A DNA stretch of 64,000 nt, from NCBI RefSeq assembly GCF_005818865.1, contig NZ_VBRY01000002.1, positions 62,001-126,000 on the forward strand. The letters run 5' to 3'. The stretch's first letter is position 1. Every line of letters begins with the position of its first letter. This DNA is from Mariprofundus erugo (GTDB lineage: Bacteria; Pseudomonadota; Zetaproteobacteria; Mariprofundales; Mariprofundaceae). Below are positions 47,266-55,329 of this stretch, in pieces. The position numbers were made by a program, and so were the translations under genes. The notes below the pieces were generated by a model. The model was not told where the DNA came from. It did no database searches and saw only the letters and a list, made by a program, of their open reading frames with translations.

Positions 47266-50200
47266 CTAGTACCTCATTGGATTCAACGAGCTTCCATTAG
47301 AATCATGTAATTTTATATGGACATGGTTGGTGATTCCTGGATACCGTGGGTTAAGATCTTGAGCAATACCAATATAGGCACCGGCCTCAATTGACTTACC
47401 AATCATTGCGTCAGCAACATCTACATACCAAATAGTAGCCTCTACACCATTAGAGGCACGAATCACTATCCCATCATAAGCTTTGGTTCCTTGATAAGGA
47501 TACGAACGCCGTACAATTGTACCCTCGATTGGCGCGACAACGTTTTGCCCCGCTTCAGAAATAAAATCAATACCATCATGAGTTCTGTTTCCGCGCGGTG
47601 CTCCATATCCCCCATTACCCCATTTATCATCCCCTCTAACGCCCATACCAGTAGGGCTCTTTAATAACCTTGCCTCATCATTCAGCAACCTCGCAAAAGC
47701 AGCGCCTTGGAATCCATCCACGAACTTCCCGCCGGACGCACTTGCTGCAACTCCGCCGAGTACGCCAGCAGCAGCAACTCTAACAAATATGTCGCCTTGA
47801 ACATCGCCAGTTCCGCCGAATCCGTCAATAGTACCTGCGAAAGCACCATTGACGAACCCTCCTATCATGCCTGAGGCCATGTCTCCGCCGCCCATGGCTG
47901 ACATTAGCCCCCCGCCAAAAGCATGCGCAACCCCCTTGCCGAGCATTGCTCCAAATCCATCCCCGAAGTTTGCACCGTGTAAGGAACCAAAATATGCGCC
48001 GCCAACTGCACCAATTAGTGCACCTTGTAAACCACCACCGCTTAGCGCCCCCATTAGGCCACCAGTAATTGCTCCTGCAGCAATTGATCCCATTTCCAAG
48101 TATCCGATAAGATAATATTGCTGAAAGGCAAATGCTGCTGCAATCATTGCGAACGGTTTTACCGCCTTCCACAAATTTCCCAGGCTCCAGTGCCCCGATG
48201 GATCGGTATATGCCAGCGGATTATTGAGCACATAGCTGTAGCGATTAAACGCCTGCATATTGCCTGCCCCCGGAACCACGGTATCCGCCGAGATGAAGCG
48301 GCCGAGGATCGGATCGTAGAGTCTTGCATTCATGTTGATCAGGCCGGTGGAGGCATCCATCTCGTGGCCGGTGAAGCCGCGCGTGGTGTTGGTTGCGCCC
48401 ATGGCTTTGGCCACTCCTGTGACCGGATCGACCGGCAGACCGAAGACATCAAAGCGCAAGCGCTCGATTACGGCTCCCATCGCATCGGTGATCACGCTGA
48501 TGCTGCCCAGATGATCGCCATGCATATATTTCGTGCTGACCATGCCGTTCACATCCTCGATCGAGGCCACCAGCTTGCTGCCGGCATAGACATGCGCCAC
48601 ATCCTTGCGGATGCCATTCATCACCGTACGCTCAAACAGCTTGCCGATGTAATGTGTCTCACTCGTGGGTGTCGTCTGGCTGATACGGTTGTGCCCGGCA
48701 TCGTAGCCATAGCCGGTATATCCGTTCGCTGTACTGATCCCCAGCGGTTTGTTGAAGCTGGTCCAGCTGTAGGTCCGACCGGCTCCCGCCAGCATATTGC
48801 CGTTGGCATCGTAGCTGTAACTGGACGCACCGGCCGTTTGCACCGCATGCGGGTGATACGGATCGTAGACATAAGCGCCCACATCGGATTTGCTGGTGAT
48901 ATTGCCAATGGCATCGTATTGATAAGTCTTCTGCAGCACACCGACTGCATCGCGCACATTGAGCAGGCGATTAAGGCTGTCGTACTCGAACCTCTCCGTA
49001 TAGTTCATCACGCCATCGGTGCGGAACAGCATGTTACCGATAGCGTCATAGTCATAGGACCAGTTCTGGATCGTGCTCCCGTTCACACTCGACTGCTGCC
49101 CGGTCAACACACCGCGCACGGCATCATAGGTGTGGGTGGTCGTAACACCGTTACCGAAGGATTCCGAGGTCAGGTGGCCGAACTCATTCGAGCTGTTCGC
49201 CTGCCAGATCATCGCACCGGTCGCCGCATCGGTCACCGATGTCATATGAAAGAACGGGCTGTAGTTTTGCTTCACCGTGAAGCCGGTCGGATAGGTGATG
49301 GTATCGACCCGGCCAAAACTGTCGTAGCCGGTTGATACACTATAAAACTGGCCATTGATCGTCGTATTGCTTGCCGTAACCCGACCGAAGCGGTCATACA
49401 CATACGACCTGGACGCCATACCGCCGCTCTCACTGCTCAGCGCACCGATCCACTGCGTATCATAAACCCAGCTGCTGGTTCCCTCGCTTTCCGTACGGGA
49501 GGTCATGCGTCCCAGAGCATCATAAACCATGGCGGCAGACTGGCCCTTCGCATCCACCTGCAAAATCAGATGACCAAGCGTATCGTAATCGTAGCTCCAG
49601 CGGCCCATATCCGGATCGACCATACCAATCTTGCGACCACGAATATCGTAGCTCATCGTTGTCACATGGCCTGCCGCGTCCTTCGTCTCAGTAAGATTAC
49701 CAAAAGCATCATAACTGTAGGTCATCCTGCCGCTGGCCGCATCGGTGACGCTGACAACCTTACCCTGGCTGTTTTTTACCGTTGTGGTCGTTTGCCCCTG
49801 CGCATTGGTCACAGTCGTAGTCAGTCCATTGTAAGAGGTGCGCGTAGTGTTTCCAGCAGGGTCGGTGACGGTCACGGGGCGCCCCAATGCATCGAAGCTG
49901 TAGCTGGTCCACATGATACTTGCCATACCGTCCTGATAGGTGTCCGTTTGCAGGGATAATTGCCCCTTGCCATCGTACTTTTTGACCCTGATCAGCCAGT
50001 TACCCGCCAAATCCTTGTCATAATAGTTGTATAGCTCACGCCCATAAGCATCCGAATATAGGTATTGTGGGCTCTTGCCACTTGATGATTTAAAAATAAC
50101 CGAACCCCAATACCAGCCGGGATTGGTCGTTCTGTCGTAATAGTAAATCGATGAAATCGTACCATCGGCACGATACTCATAAGTATTTCGGCCAAACCCG

Positions 50201-51156
50201 TCATAATACCAGCGGGTTGTCAGCCCGTTTGGTCCCGTCAGACTACTTTTTACGCCGAAGCGGACATCCCATGTATAGGTTTCCTTGTGCCCGAGTGCAT
50301 TGGTGGTTGAGACAGGATACTGGCCATTCAAGTCGTAGGTGACCGTCGTCACATGCGGCGTTATGCCTGCTCCGCTGACAATCGTTTTTGTGCGATTTCC
50401 AAAACTGTCATAAGCATATTCGGTTATCTGACTCAGTGCCGCATTGTCTGGCTCAATCCGCTCAAACTGTAACAGCCCATTGCTGAAGTAATCGAAACTG
50501 CTGGTGCGGGTTTGGCTGTCCGTCGGAGACGAACTGGTTACGGTCGCTTTTAACAGGCGACGAATCTTCCAGCATGCAGGATCAACCGGCGTACAAATAT
50601 CTGTATCGCTATAGATATTCTGAACGCTTTTGCTGTAACCATCGGTTGTCGTTGCGCTGCTTGCCAGCAAATGACCGAAATCATCATACGAGGAGGTGGT
50701 TGTTTCACTGCCAAGCAGGGTTCCGTTCAGGTCCCAGCGACTGGAACTGGTTGAGGCCGCATATGCGAAATTACGGGTGCCGCCGTTGTATGATTTGGCG
50801 GCCCACGCAGTCGAGATTTGTGACAGCATTCTGCTACCAAGTGAGGTGGTTACAACCGTAGGTCTGCCCTGAAAAACAATGTCTTGAGCATATCCGGTCG
50901 TTGTCGCAATGCCGGTCTGCTCATCGGTCTGGATCACATGGGCAAAACCACGGAACTCCTGCTTGCTCGCCACATATAGGCCTCCGCTATAGGCATAGGA
51001 TGAGGATCGCGTCTCCACACTCGTACCACTGGTCGCCACACGGCTGACGGTCCAGGGCCTCGGGGTCAGGACTCGTATCGTGCATCGATTAGCCGAAGGG
51101 GATGCGCAAAACGAGTCCTGACCCCTAAGATCGCATATCGGGACCCCATCGGGCAT
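47266..51156 (-). CDS. 5'-truncated Rhs/TcB-like protein with M23 (LECT2-like) C-terminal tip
   Basis: A 1296-residue frame. From about residue 35 it is the middle of an Rhs/SpvB-TcB shell (SYAYSGGLYVASKQEFRGF), followed by many YD repeats (YDxxGR patterns) and the core end GRFISADTVVPGAGNMQAF...YTDPSGH near residue 989. A Gly-rich linker ends in ARLLNDE (NDE at ~1159-1161). The tip then has THDGIDF (zinc His 1193, Asp 1197) and NHVHIKL (His 1278, 1280) of M23 peptidases. The usual catalytic YxHL is WYVDV, and the RYPGITNHVHI pattern recalls LECT2. Residues 1-34 come from the 77-bp palindrome and flank, so the N-terminal half is missing; it may be a nonfunctional remnant. A lipoprotein gene follows by 3 bp. 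Confidence 0.85.
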   Translation of the reverse strand: MPDGVPICDLRGQDSFCASPSANRCTIRVLTPRPWTVSRVATSGTSVETRSSSYAYSGGLYVASKQEFRGFAHVIQTDEQTGIATTTGYAQDIVFQGRPTVVTTSLGSRMLSQISTAWAAKSYNGGTRNFAYAASTSSSRWDLNGTLLGSETTTSSYDDFGHLLASSATTTDGYSKSVQNIYSDTDICTPVDPACWKIRRLLKATVTSSSPTDSQTRTSSFDYFSNGLLQFERIEPDNAALSQITEYAYDSFGNRTKTIVSGAGITPHVTTVTYDLNGQYPVSTTNALGHKETYTWDVRFGVKSSLTGPNGLTTRWYYDGFGRNTYEYRADGTISSIYYYDRTTNPGWYWGSVIFKSSSGKSPQYLYSDAYGRELYNYYDKDLAGNWLIRVKKYDGKGQLSLQTDTYQDGMASIMWTSYSFDALGRPVTVTDPAGNTTRTSYNGLTTTVTNAQGQTTTTVKNSQGKVVSVTDAASGRMTYSYDAFGNLTETKDAAGHVTTMSYDIRGRKIGMVDPDMGRWSYDYDTLGHLILQVDAKGQSAAMVYDALGRMTSRTESEGTSSWVYDTQWIGALSSESGGMASRSYVYDRFGRVTASNTTINGQFYSVSTGYDSFGRVDTITYPTGFTVKQNYSPFFHMTSVTDAATGAMIWQANSSNEFGHLTSESFGNGVTTTHTYDAVRGVLTGQQSSVNGSTIQNWSYDYDAIGNMLFRTDGVMNYTERFEYDSLNRLLNVRDAVGVLQKTYQYDAIGNITSKSDVGAYVYDPYHPHAVQTAGASSYSYDANGNMLAGAGRTYSWTSFNKPLGISTANGYTGYGYDAGHNRISQTTPTSETHYIGKLFERTVMNGIRKDVAHVYAGSKLVASIEDVNGMVSTKYMHGDHLGSISVITDAMGAVIERLRFDVFGLPVDPVTGVAKAMGATNTTRGFTGHEMDASTGLINMNARLYDPILGRFISADTVVPGAGNMQAFNRYSYVLNNPLAYTDPSGHWSLGNLWKAVKPFAMIAAAFAFQQYYLIGYLEMGSIAAGAITGGLMGALSGGGLQGALIGAVGGAYFGSLHGANFGDGFGAMLGKGVAHAFGGGLMSAMGGGDMASGMIGGFVNGAFAGTIDGFGGTGDVQGDIFVRVAAAGVLGGVAASASGGKFVDGFQGAAFARLLNDEARLLKSPTGMGVRGDDKWGNGGYGAPRGNRTHDGIDFISEAGQNVVAPIEGTIVRRSYPYQGTKAYDGIVIRASNGVEATIWYVDVADAMIGKSIEAGAYIGIAQDLNPRYPGITNHVHIKLHDSNGSSLNPMRY
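51056..51132. repeat. 77-bp palindromic REP-like element, copy 2
   Basis: Identical to 46204-46280. The 15-bp arms are 51062-51076 and 51111-51125. It interrupts the large Rhs gene after its TcB-like middle, and translates in frame as LRGQDSFCASPSANRC, the same residues that start the orphan tip frame. Confidence 0.88.
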
Positions 51157-51268
51157 CTGTTGATACCTGATGCAAACATTCGGTTCATCGCGGAAGTCCG
51201 GGAGCCAGTGCCGGTAAAGATGAGCTGATGCCGCTTGATTCCCCCTTATAGATTGGCCGAACAGAGTG

Positions 51269-51312
51269 ATTCACTACAGAAACAGGCTGCGAATGCAGCC
51301 GCTGTAGTGAAT
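51269..51312. repeat. Long two-step hairpin upstream of the Rhs gene
   Basis: Outer arms ATTCACTACAG (51269-51279) and CTGTAGTGAAT (51302-51312) pair over 11 bp, and inner arms GGCTGC (51285-51290) and GCAGCC (51295-51300) over 6 bp around a GAAT loop, with an uneven internal loop. There is no gene on either side nearby. It looks like a mobile-repeat or structured element; the 450 bp from 51157 to 51606 holds no other gene. Confidence 0.65.
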
Positions 51313-51387
51313 GGCTCGCATGAGGGAATCCGCAGGACAAAAATATCGGGGACGGCTTTGCCGCCGCCAGGGAGCGGCAGGATGCGG

Positions 51388-51523
51388 CGAGTCAAATCGG
51401 GCGCGCAAGTGCTTGATTTGTAAGCAACTGAAAAATGACTCGGGCATCATACCCTCGCCCTGCGGGCGGCCCCTGGCCGTCCAGTCGGCTTGCTGCCACT
51501 TTGTCGCGCTTTTGCCTTTGCTT
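51388..51523. repeat. Dispersed ~140-bp repeat, copy 2
   Basis: Related to 35134-35271, with an identical block starting at the ATGACTCGGG of 51435 and a common GCTTTTGCCTTT end. It leads directly into the 42-bp direct repeat at the island's right edge, which suggests the repeat came with the island. Confidence 0.8.
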
Positions 51524-51565
51524 ACTGATACGGGCACACCACTGTCATGCAGGAGGCATCTTTGC
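51524..51565. repeat. 42-bp direct repeat, right copy
   Basis: Identical to 44387-44428. It is followed by the leader of the DUF992 gene (RBS GGAGG at 51597-51601), so this copy is probably in its original context. Confidence 0.88.
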
Positions 51566-51606
51566 TACACTGCATAAGCTCGCCAAAAGGTTCACAGGAG
51601 GAAGTC

Positions 51607-52098
51607 ATGCACAAATGTGTGATTGCATCTGTTATCCTGTTATTTATCGCAAGCCCGGCACATGCTGCGGATCAACAGCAGCCGGCTGAGCAGATCGGCC
51701 TGCTCAGCTGCAAGCTCCAGCCAGCCACCGGCATCAGCCTTCTCATTCGCTCCACCCGTTATATCCGTTGTGAATTTACGCCGGAAAAGAGCGACCGCCA
51801 TATCTATTACAAGGGCGAAACAGGCATCGGCTTCGGGCTTGATATCGCCGTGAACAGAGGTTCTGAGGTCGCCTATGCCGTGCTTGCCCGCCGCGTTGAT
51901 CCGCATGCCGACCCGCAACTGGCGGGCACCTACTCCGGCGCCGGCGGCACAGCCACATTCGGCCTGTCAGCCGGTGGCACCGCCCCGATTGAAAAACAGG
52001 ATGGCAGCATCACCCTGCAACCGATTAACGCCGACAGCAGCGGTGCCGGCGTGACACTCGGCTTCACCTACCTCTATCTTGAGAATGACCCGCACTGA
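51607..52098 (+). CDS. Exported DUF992 protein
   Basis: About 163 residues from the ATG at 51607, with GGAGG 6 nt upstream; an earlier ATG in frame at 51547 lies in the direct repeat. A signal peptide (CVIASVILLFIASPAHAAD) precedes the DUF992 pattern: GLLSCKLQPATG, IRCEFTPE, YKGETGIGFGLDI, LAGTYSGAGGTATFGL and ITLQPI. The two cysteines probably form a disulfide. DUF992 proteins are periplasmic and of unknown function. This gene ends the island on its right side. Confidence 0.85.
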   Translation: MHKCVIASVILLFIASPAHAADQQQPAEQIGLLSCKLQPATGISLLIRSTRYIRCEFTPEKSDRHIYYKGETGIGFGLDIAVNRGSEVAYAVLARRVDPHADPQLAGTYSGAGGTATFGLSAGGTAPIEKQDGSITLQPINADSSGAGVTLGFTYLYLENDPH

Positions 52099-52125
52099 CC
52101 AGAGGTTCAAAAAACTGCCCGGCTA

Positions 52126-52869
52126 TCATATCGTATCCTGCTTCCTCTGACGCGAAAAAATCAGCGGTTCCCAATCGCGCAGTGCCAGAAACAGGCCGAC
52201 ATTATGCCTCTCCCGGATACTGACCGTCTCCCCCTCTTTGCGCAGCTCGGCAAACTCATGGGCCAGCCCATGTAACCGCCGCAGCAGCGTCTCCCGACCG
52301 GCCGTCGTCAACTGACCATGCAGATAGAGTCGCATCTCTTTGTCCTGATCAAACTCGGCATCAAGAAACTCGCCGAGAAGATGGCGCATAAAATAGACCT
52401 CTATCGGCCCGCGCGGCAACCAGCGGAAATCCTCCGCAACACGCAGTTTGATGCGATTGTTGGGGTGAAGCTCCAGCAACTTCAACTCTTCAAGGCGCGC
52501 CAGATAGCGAAAAAGTTCGGCCCGCGTAAATGTGAACGCAGCAAGAATTTCATCGAAACACCAATGGTTACGGGCACAGACCGCCACAAGAAACAGCCGT
52601 TTATCTGCCACCAGTTCCTTCTCCTGCTCAATCGTCAGGCTGGATATGCGATGACGCTGCTGATCGAATAAACGAACAAGGTCAATGAAGTCCATGCCAA
52701 TCATGTCACAGATCATATCGATGCGCCTGAGCGTAAAGTGCCCGGTCGAAAACATTTTCTTCACGCTGGCCTCACTCATCCCCAGATGAACTGCGACATC
52801 AGCATAGGTCACACTGTTCAGCTTTAATGCCCGCTTGAGTGTTTCCAGCGCCGCTCTGGTGTTATCCAT
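52126..52869 (-). CDS. HTH transcription regulator of unknown target
   Basis: A 247-residue protein with an XRE-like helix-turn-helix at ~15-55 (YADVAVHLGMSEASVKKMFSTGHFTLRRIDMICDMIG). The rest is all-helical (FTFTRAELFRYLARLEELKLLELHPNNRIKL, which could be a second wHTH) with no family name I can supply. It is divergent from the secreted-protein/DUF2145 genes across a perfect CRP-like palindrome. It may regulate them or itself. Confidence 0.8.
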   Translation of the reverse strand: MDNTRAALETLKRALKLNSVTYADVAVHLGMSEASVKKMFSTGHFTLRRIDMICDMIGMDFIDLVRLFDQQRHRISSLTIEQEKELVADKRLFLVAVCARNHWCFDEILAAFTFTRAELFRYLARLEELKLLELHPNNRIKLRVAEDFRWLPRGPIEVYFMRHLLGEFLDAEFDQDKEMRLYLHGQLTTAGRETLLRRLHGLAHEFAELRKEGETVSIRERHNVGLFLALRDWEPLIFSRQRKQDTI

Positions 52870-52904
52870 ATGCCCCCCTCAAACCACAAAGAAAGTATAA
52901 ATAT

Positions 52905-52910
52905 ATTATA
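52905..52910 (-). promoter_or_regulatory. Candidate -10 box of the HTH regulator
   Basis: The minus strand reads TATAAT at 52910-52905, a perfect -10 hexamer. The position of a -35 box is taken by the palindrome at 52923-52944, which fits activator-dependent transcription of the regulator gene. Confidence 0.45.
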
Positions 52911-52922
52911 CCCACCATATAC

Positions 52923-52944
52923 TATTGTGATACATATCACAATA
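52923..52944. promoter_or_regulatory. CRP-like operator between divergent genes
   Basis: A perfect 22-bp palindrome, TATTGTGATA-CA-TATCACAATA. It contains TGTGA-N6-TCACA (52926-52941), the exact core of the CRP consensus, in the 149-bp region between the HTH regulator and the secreted-protein gene. A Crp/Fnr regulator is encoded at 31913. Whether that protein binds here cannot be told from sequence. Confidence 0.7.
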
Positions 52945-53018
52945 TATTTTCCGTTTATTTCACCCTCATCCATACTGACTACCGCGAAGGCATAAAACCT
53001 TCGTCACAGGAGGAGACC

Positions 53019-53360
53019 ATGAAAACATTCATCACAACCATTGGAGTCACACTGACACTGCTCACCATGAGCGGGCAGGCGCTGGCACAGGGCAGCATTC
53101 AACACTCCGCACAGGCATTCAATCACTCTGTACAGGCATCAGGCCATACCGTTATTGCCGGTGCAAAACTGTCTGCCGGTGTCATCGCTGTACCGCTTCT
53201 CATCGCAGGCTCGGTCGGGGCGGTCAGCGCTGCCAGCGGCAACGCACTGATGCACGAGGCCGATAACGACTTCGGCAAACCCCTGCAGGTATCCGATGAA
53301 GCCATTACCGCAGGCCCTACCCCGACACAGGCCATCTACGGCCCGCAAAGGCAGGAGTAG
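53019..53360 (+). CDS. Small secreted protein of unknown function
   Basis: About 113 residues from the ATG at 53019, with AGGAGG 6-11 nt upstream. A signal peptide (TLTLLTMSGQALAQG) is followed by QHSAQAFNHSVQASGHTV and a hydrophobic middle segment (AGVIAVPLLIAGSVGAVSAASG). No family recognised. It lies 3 bp before the DUF2145 gene and behind the CRP-like palindrome, so the two are an operon. Confidence 0.75.
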   Translation: MKTFITTIGVTLTLLTMSGQALAQGSIQHSAQAFNHSVQASGHTVIAGAKLSAGVIAVPLLIAGSVGAVSAASGNALMHEADNDFGKPLQVSDEAITAGPTPTQAIYGPQRQE

Positions 53361-53363
53361 AAG

Positions 53364-54149
53364 ATGAAACCATACATATATACAGCTCTTGCGCTGATAC
53401 TGCTCTTCGTCCTGAATGGCAAAGCCGAAGCCGGTAGCATGGCCGGTGGCGAGCCTCAGTTTTCTGCCGAACAGATTGTTTCATTTGCCAAAAAGGTTGA
53501 AAAAACGGTTGCTGCACGCGGCGCACGGGTATTTATTCTGGCCAGAGCCGGCAGACCGGCCTCGGAGATGCCGGAGGGATTTCACTACACCCATGTCGCT
53601 TTCGGCGTCTATTCGACAATCAAAACCGACGATGGCCGTGACATTGCCGGCTATGCCATTTATAACCTCTATCAGGACGATAAACAGGCTGATCGCAGCA
53701 GACTCGTCCAGGACTACCCGGTCGATTTTTTCGCCAGTGTCTTCGAGCTTAAAAGTGGCATCGTGATTCCCCGCCCCGAGCTGCAGAAGCGGCTGCTGGA
53801 TGTGATTGCATCCGATACCTACAAAAAGCTGCATAATCCGGCTTATTCAGTGGTCGCCAACCCATACAACAACCGCTATCAGAACTGCACCGAGTTCACC
53901 CTCGATATCATACAGGCCGCCATCTACAACACAGCGGATACCCGGGTGATCAAGGCCAACAATCGCGCCTATTTCAAGGCACAGGAGGTCCATGTCTCCC
54001 CGCTCAAGCTGTTGCTTGGAAGCATCACCATGCCGGATCTGAAAACCGGCGACCAGAGCCATGGCATTCGCACGGCATCATACACCACCATTGCCGGCTA
54101 TCTGAAACAATATGATCTGGTACAGGAAGAGCTGCTGGTCACACCATAA
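53364..54149 (+). CDS. Exported DUF2145 protein
   Basis: A 261-residue protein with signal peptide (YTALALILLFVLNGKAEAG) and the DUF2145 pattern: HYTHVAFGVYSTI, GYAIYNLYQDDKQADRSRLVQDYPVDFF, and the NRYQNCTEFTLDII block. DUF2145 is found in proteobacteria and has no known function; the conserved His, Asn and Cys residues suggest a cysteine-peptidase-like fold (inference). It follows the small secreted protein by 3 bp. Confidence 0.85.
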   Translation: MKPYIYTALALILLFVLNGKAEAGSMAGGEPQFSAEQIVSFAKKVEKTVAARGARVFILARAGRPASEMPEGFHYTHVAFGVYSTIKTDDGRDIAGYAIYNLYQDDKQADRSRLVQDYPVDFFASVFELKSGIVIPRPELQKRLLDVIASDTYKKLHNPAYSVVANPYNNRYQNCTEFTLDIIQAAIYNTADTRVIKANNRAYFKAQEVHVSPLKLLLGSITMPDLKTGDQSHGIRTASYTTIAGYLKQYDLVQEELLVTP

Positions 54150-54184
54150 AAAAACAGGGCCTGCAACATGTGCAGGCCCTGTTT
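54148..54184. terminator. Bidirectional intrinsic terminator
   Basis: A perfect 14-bp stem (AAACAGGGCCTGCA at 54152-54165, complement at 54171-54184) with a 5-nt loop separates convergent DUF2145 and ilvE. A run of A (54148-54154) gives the T-run for the minus strand, and TTT closes the plus-strand side. Confidence 0.92.
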
Positions 54185-54208
54185 CAAATCAGCAGCGATA
54201 CGGCTCGA

Positions 54209-55129
54209 TCAAACGTAGCTGAGCCAGCCGTCATGCTCGGCACTGCGGCCATGCACAACATCAAAGTATTTCTTCTGCAGAACCTCTGTGACAGGCCCGC
54301 GTGAACCGCTACCGATCGTACGCCCGTCCAGCTCACGAATCGGAGTCACCTCTGCTGCCGTGCCGGTAAAGAATGCCTCGTCAGCAACATAGACCTCATC
54401 ACGGGTAATACGCTTCTCGCGCACCTCGTAACCGGCCTCGCGAGCCAGCTGAATCACCGTAGCGCGGGTAATACCATCAAGCGCGCTGGTAAGCTCCGGC
54501 GTATAGATGACGCCATCATAAACCATAAAGAAGTTCTCTCCGCTGCCTTCGGCCACAAATCCTTCGCTATCAAGGAACAGTGCCTCGTCATAGCCATCGC
54601 GCAGCGCATCGGAAAGTGCCAGCATCGAATTGATATAGTTGCCGTTCGCCTTGGCCTTGCACATGGCGATATTGACATGATGGCGTGTAAACGAAGAGGT
54701 ACGAATGCGGATCCCCTTCTCCAGTGCCTCCTTGCCAAGATAGGCACCCCAGCTCCAGGCGGCCACGATCACATGGGTCTTGAGGTTATCAGCACGCAGT
54801 CCCATGCCCTCGGAACCATAAAAGCACATCGGTCGAATGTAGGCGGAATCAAGGTTGTTCTGCTTCACAGCCGCAAGCTGTGCTGCATTGATCTCCTCTT
54901 TTGAGAATGGCATCGGCATATTCATGATCTTTGCCGAACGGAAGAGACGATCAGTGTGCGCCTGCAGACGGAAAATCGCGGTGCCGGCATCAGCATGATA
55001 GGCGCGGACTCCTTCAAACACGCCCATACCATAATGCAATGTGTGCGTGAGTACATGTACCTTGGCATCGCGCCAATCCACCATTTCGCCATCGAACCAA
55101 ATCAATCCGTCACGATCTGCAAAGTTCAT
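54209..55129 (-). CDS. ilvE: Branched-chain amino acid aminotransferase
   Basis: A 306-residue fold-type IV PLP enzyme: LIWFDGEMVDWRDAKVHVLTHTLHYGMGVFEGVRAY, CMCKAKANGNYINSMLALSDA (with the PLP-binding Lys nearby), EGFVAEGSGENFFMV and VYVADEAFFTGTAAEVTPI. It makes leucine, isoleucine and valine from their keto acids. It is a single gene between the terminator and the mla operon, divergent from the latter. Confidence 0.95.
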   Translation of the reverse strand: MNFADRDGLIWFDGEMVDWRDAKVHVLTHTLHYGMGVFEGVRAYHADAGTAIFRLQAHTDRLFRSAKIMNMPMPFSKEEINAAQLAAVKQNNLDSAYIRPMCFYGSEGMGLRADNLKTHVIVAAWSWGAYLGKEALEKGIRIRTSSFTRHHVNIAMCKAKANGNYINSMLALSDALRDGYDEALFLDSEGFVAEGSGENFFMVYDGVIYTPELTSALDGITRATVIQLAREAGYEVREKRITRDEVYVADEAFFTGTAAEVTPIRELDGRTIGSGSRGPVTEVLQKKYFDVVHGRSAEHDGWLSYV

Positions 55130-55329
55130 CTGTTCTGCTCCTGAGGTTGTACCTTCAAATTATCCCGTTCCCGACCAGCCGGATCATGGCACATCGGCAC
55201 TATCCGGGGCCTGACAGCAGGCGAGAGTGCATTCGCCGGCTGAAAATGGTCCCAAATGTAGCGTCTGACCGCCACACGCGCCATATCCTCTGTGCGTGCA
55301 TTGGAATTTTGCCGTGATAGTCTGCCGCC

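Larger units (their letters stand above)
44387..51565. mobile_element. Rhs/polymorphic-toxin island bounded by a 42-bp direct repeat
   Basis: An identical 42-bp direct repeat stands at 44387-44428 and 51524-51565. Between the copies lie Rhs genes and fragments on the minus strand, many short palindromic repeats and stretches of low GC. The left flank is cmoM and the right flank the DUF992 gene, so removing one repeat and the interior would restore a plain cmoM/DUF992 junction. No integrase or complete transposase is inside. The insertion mechanism is unknown; the boundary call is inference from the repeat. Confidence 0.65.

Noticed and set aside
48118-49335. Long plus-strand frame opposite the Rhs core
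   Set aside because: It is the antisense shadow of YD-repeat coding sequence, without recognisable motifs.
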